A stretch of 64,000 nt of DNA, from the NCBI GenBank assembly GCA_038210275.1, contig JBBQWV010000015.1, forward strand, positions 1 through 64,000, read 5' to 3'. A model generated the notes under the pieces. It was not told where the DNA came from, did no database searches, and saw only the letters and a program-made list of their open reading frames with translations. How positions within the stretch are numbered: position 1 is the first letter of the stretch; each line of letters opens with the position of its first letter. A program made the position numbers and the translations under genes. Positions 61,170 through 64,000 of this stretch are shown piece after piece. The DNA is from PALSA-1296 sp038210275 (lineage in GTDB: Bacteria; Bacteroidota; Ignavibacteria; Palsa-1295).

Positions 61170-62237
61170 TTATTTACTCTCCCATTGTTTGATCTGCCCT
61201 TGAATATTTTTCTTTGATTCTTCGGGGGCTTTATCTAAAGCAATTTTCATATTCTCGATCGCTTTTTTCAGATCTCCTTTTGCTTCGTACCCTCTTGCAA
61301 CGCCTGAATAGACAAACCACTGATCAGGATTTTTCTTAAGATTATATTCGAATATCTCCATTGCTTCGTCGGTTTTCTTTTCGCGCAGAAGCTGCCTTCC
61401 ATAACTATGAAGCTCTAAAGGTTTTGCAATTTCCATTGCACGCTGAACAGTTTTCTCTGCTTCATTTGCTTTACCATTTTTTTTCTGAAGCTCTGAAAGT
61501 GTTTGGAGATTATCAAAATTTTCTTCGGTAGCAATCGATTTGTTTGCCCAGTGCGCAGCTTCCTCTAAATTAATATTTTCGTCAGCACAATAGTTTGCAG
61601 CGGAATTATAACCTTGCCACGTAAATCCCGGAGTATTGCGAAGTTCTCTTCTAATGCTTGCAAGAACCACTTCATGTGTATTAACTTCTACATTAAAACC
61701 AACTGCTAATTTTTCCCAATGCAGTTGGATAAGTGTTTTATTTGGTTGCGGATTAACGAATTCATATTTCAAATATTCTTCAAATTCTGCCGGCTGCGGT
61801 TTTACTGTTACTCGCAATGCATCTTCTTTTCCATCATAAGAAAAACTCCCCCAAGAAGTAGAATTTTTGGAGAAGATCACCGTCCATTCTTTTTCCTCAG
61901 GAAGAAAATGCAACCCGTAAGTCCCTGAGGCAAGCGGCTTGCCTTCGATGGTAATGTTATCGGAAAATGTGATCGTTGTATTTTCATTTGCTCCGCCGCG
62001 CCAGGGCATTGAAGCACCATAAGGCACAAGCTCGCCCCAGATCTTTCTCCCTTTTACAGAAGGACGGTGATACATAATTGAAATTTCGGATAAGCCAATC
62101 GTCTGGCTTACTGAAGCTTTCTGAGATTCCCAAGGAAGATGCACACTGCCCGTTCCATATTGAGCAAAAATATGAGAAGGAGCAAGCGTTTGTGAAAATA
62201 AAAAAAGAACAATAAAAGCAGCTGAAGTTTTTTTCAT
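61170..62237 (-). CDS. DUF2911 domain protein with C-terminal TPRs
   Basis: A 355-residue exported protein. The signal peptide covers about 1-26 (PSHIFAQ). Residues about 35-175 are DUF2911: YHRPSVKGRKIWGELVPYG, PWRGGANENTTI and the GTYGLHFLP strand. The rest, about 210-355, holds three to four TPR repeats. DUF2911 proteins have unknown function and occur widely in Bacteroidota. The ATG at 62237 was chosen over a TTG 12 bases upstream. Confidence 0.85.
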   Translation of the reverse strand: MKKTSAAFIVLFLFSQTLAPSHIFAQYGTGSVHLPWESQKASVSQTIGLSEISIMYHRPSVKGRKIWGELVPYGASMPWRGGANENTTITFSDNITIEGKPLASGTYGLHFLPEEKEWTVIFSKNSTSWGSFSYDGKEDALRVTVKPQPAEFEEYLKYEFVNPQPNKTLIQLHWEKLAVGFNVEVNTHEVVLASIRRELRNTPGFTWQGYNSAANYCADENINLEEAAHWANKSIATEENFDNLQTLSELQKKNGKANEAEKTVQRAMEIAKPLELHSYGRQLLREKKTDEAMEIFEYNLKKNPDQWFVYSGVARGYEAKGDLKKAIENMKIALDKAPEESKKNIQGQIKQWESK

Positions 62238-62320
62238 AAGGTCATGCAATTAAAAACACATTATTAGAAAATAAAATTACGTTATGGATGAGGACTTGTT
62301 TCCGATTCTTTGAAAAAAAA

Positions 62321-62347
62321 GAACCCCTGCTCTTCGAGCAGGGGTTC
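62321..62347 (-). terminator. Rho-independent terminator of the last T9SS gene
   Basis: GAACCCCTGCTC (62321-62332) and GAGCAGGGGTTC (62336-62347) form a perfect 12-bp stem with a TTC loop. On the minus strand it is followed by T8. Confidence 0.95.
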
Positions 62348-62372
62348 TTAAAGAAAACGTTATCTCTAACGA

Positions 62373-64000
62373 TTACTTTGCAAGAGTCATCTTGCGAGTT
62401 GCAGTGAAGTCTGCGCTTTGGAGTCTATAGATATAGTTACCGGAAGCGAGTTCATTACCTGCATCGTCTTTACCATCGAACTTCACTGAATGCGTTCCTT
62501 CGCTGACGTTGCCATCAACAAGAGTGCGAACAGTCTGACCAAGCGAGTTGAAGATAACAAGTCTGGTCGGTCCTGCAAGCGGCAACGAGAAGTTGATCTG
62601 CGTTGTCGTGCAAGGATTCGGATAGTTCTGATAGAGTTCATACGCATCCGGTGAACCGATTGACACATTAACTGTATTAGAAATGTGCTGTGATCCATCG
62701 AGATCCATTTGGATCAAACGATATGTGTATGTTCCCGGAGATACGTTACGATCATTATAGACGTAACCATTCTGTACGTTTGAATTGATCTTGCCATCAA
62801 CGAAGGCAATCTTTTCGTAGAAGCCATCTTGCTGATTAGCAATACGACGCTCCACGAAGAAACCTTGGTTGTTCTTTTCCTGTGCAGTTGACCAATTCAG
62901 AAGCGCTGTACCATTGACTTCCTTGCCGGTGAGCGGCGTAAGGAAATTAACAGGAAGCATTCCGCTTGTGCTTACCATTGCACGGATCATAGGTGTGTAA
63001 CCGCCTGCTTGATTCCAATATAAAGGAGATTGGAAACCATTACCGCAAGGATTACAAGGAACGGTACCCCAAGCTAGTCTATAGCTATTCTGAAGAGCGC
63101 TATTGACAGGCCAGAAACCGTTTGGTGGCATCCAGAATGACCAATCGCAGCTTGACGCTGTACGTTCAATTGCGTAAGACGTGGATACATCACCGTAGTT
63201 ATTATTCTGCGCGATATTTGTACCGTATGGATCATGGTAGATCGCCTGAAATACAGGTGTCTGCGGATCGGTAACAAGTATGCGAGCGCCGCCTCTGGAT
63301 ATATCGGCTCCCATGAACATATTGTCCAAAGAAAGCTGTCCGACTGAGATCCAATAAACGCCCTGCGTTGCACCACCACCACTTCCGCCCGCTAATACGA
63401 TCGGAGTCGGGAAGTAGTACGGCCACCATGTATTAAAGAGGTCACCCTTACGGATATCCTGCATCATACCACCACCAACTGTATCGCAAGTCGGCACACC
63501 ACTATTCGGACTTCCTTTGAGAACAGAAAGTCTGATAGCATCCGGTGATTGGTTACCATTAGCAAAGAAGATACGAACGCCATACAGTGTATCTTTAACA
63601 GCTAAGCGGAATTTCATTGCAAAGCTACCTGAGTTATTATTAAATCCGATACCTGCTCCAGTGACCTGAACCAATCCTGGCCAGTCATTCGAACCATCAT
63701 CCAACGCAAATTCAGTAGGATCGCCAGGAGTGCCGACATCTAAAAAGAATTTCGTGAATGTGCCATTATCCTGAGTATAGGAGTCATAAGCGCTTGAAGC
63801 TAAGAATGCATGAACAGTGAAGGTGCCACCAGTCGTAGCATTCTGCGCATTCCAGTTAGGCATTAAGATCGTCGAATCTGTACCACCACGTAATGATGTA
63901 ACAGTTTCGATAGCCCAGTAAAGTGTATTACCGTTCTGATCGAGGATCTGAACACGGATCGGGAACGCGATCGCAACATCGGTCGAATTATTTGCGACGT
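62373..64000 (-). CDS. T9SS cargo protein, 3' part (runs off the window)
   Basis: At least 540 residues, open to the right edge. The frame continues through the ATG at 63863 (residues VANNSTDVAIAF... upstream), so that ATG is not the start. The C-terminus has a T9SS type A sorting domain (LYQNYPNPCTTTQINFSL, then LVIFNSLGQTVRTLV, ASGNYIYRLQ and K-M-T-L-A-K). In front of it is an Ig-like segment (NFLTPLTGKEVNGTALLNWSTAQEKNNQGFFVER) of the kind that often precedes such tails. The upstream part is a beta-rich surface domain with Asn and Gly-rich loops. Its 5' end lies outside. Confidence 0.85.
   Translation of the reverse strand, partial: VANNSTDVAIAFPIRVQILDQNGNTLYWAIETVTSLRGGTDSTILMPNWNAQNATTGGTFTVHAFLASSAYDSYTQDNGTFTKFFLDVGTPGDPTEFALDDGSNDWPGLVQVTGAGIGFNNNSGSFAMKFRLAVKDTLYGVRIFFANGNQSPDAIRLSVLKGSPNSGVPTCDTVGGGMMQDIRKGDLFNTWWPYYFPTPIVLAGGSGGGATQGVYWISVGQLSLDNMFMGADISRGGARILVTDPQTPVFQAIYHDPYGTNIAQNNNYGDVSTSYAIERTASSCDWSFWMPPNGFWPVNSALQNSYRLAWGTVPCNPCGNGFQSPLYWNQAGGYTPMIRAMVSTSGMLPVNFLTPLTGKEVNGTALLNWSTAQEKNNQGFFVERRIANQQDGFYEKIAFVDGKINSNVQNGYVYNDRNVSPGTYTYRLIQMDLDGSQHISNTVNVSIGSPDAYELYQNYPNPCTTTQINFSLPLAGPTRLVIFNSLGQTVRTLVDGNVSEGTHSVKFDGKDDAGNELASGNYIYRLQSADFTATRKMTLAK

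Noticed and set aside
1..64000. CRISPR array, tRNA or rRNA genes
   Set aside because: No regularly spaced repeats and no cloverleaf- or rRNA-like stretch were seen. Gene-free gaps are short.

Overview
The window looks like chromosomal DNA from the Bacteroidota/Chlorobi (FCB) lineage, most plausibly a Kapabacteria- or Ignavibacteria-like organism. The sequence signs are fused lpxC-fabZ followed by lpxA, several secreted proteins ending in type IX secretion (T9SS) type A sorting domains, many promoters with the Bacteroidota -7 box TAnnTTTG, and general scarcity of Shine-Dalgarno (SD) sequences. The genus assignment is inference. No rRNA, tRNA, CRISPR array, insertion sequence or prophage was seen. 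Both ends cut through genes.

Layout. 1-6.3 kb: 3' part of dapF, an outer-membrane barrel protein, an alpha/beta hydrolase divergent from an alpha-glucan phosphorylase, a two-repeat secreted protein, and an HD-domain protein fused to a Pycsar-effector-like (DUF5706) membrane module. 6.3-7.7 kb: a molybdopterin oxidoreductase with its cytochrome b partner. 7.7-21 kb: a surface-protein region holding a fibronectin III protein translationally coupled to a 2050-residue secreted giant, an amine-oxidase remnant, a T9SS cargo protein, a gene-poor stretch with a duplicated promoter and an attenuator-like hairpin, and a large lipoprotein. 21-26 kb: rpsU with a zinc-ribbon gene, then the tight operon rsmD-coaD-aminotransferase-ferritin-like-nadE. 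26-31.5 kb: a kelch protein and the heat-shock operon hrcA-grpE-dnaJ continuing into a SurA-N-type chaperone and a ComEA-like protein. 31.6-37 kb: a 1774-residue T9SS cargo protein. 37-44 kb: a GT39-like transferase, a eukaryote-like pyruvoyl-tetrahydropterin synthase with folE, hflX, a PIN toxin-antitoxin pair, nadA and ygfZ. 44-51 kb: membrane proteins, a VOC protein, an inositol monophosphatase, plsY, a methyltransferase and HtrA. 51-57 kb: a DUF4412 lipoprotein, then an operon of O-methyltransferase, TraB/GumN, SpmA, SpmB and an outer-membrane protein. 57-64 kb: a TPR protein, lpxC/fabZ-lpxA, a DUF2911-TPR protein, and the 3' part of another T9SS cargo gene.

How the genes fit together. 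Housekeeping functions are cell envelope (LpxC/FabZ, LpxA, PlsY, HtrA), NAD synthesis (nadE, nadA), CoA (coaD), lysine/peptidoglycan precursor (dapF), pterins (folE with PTPS) and proteostasis (hrcA-grpE-dnaJ). Between them lie large secreted proteins that probably form cell-surface structures.

The most interesting points are the HD-PycTM fusion without an adjacent cyclase, a palindromic repeat inserted in frame into rsmD, a long SD in front of a GTG-started rpsU, -7 boxes placed so close to start codons that leaderless mRNAs are likely, a non-CIRCE inverted repeat in front of hrcA, and the PTPS-folE pair.
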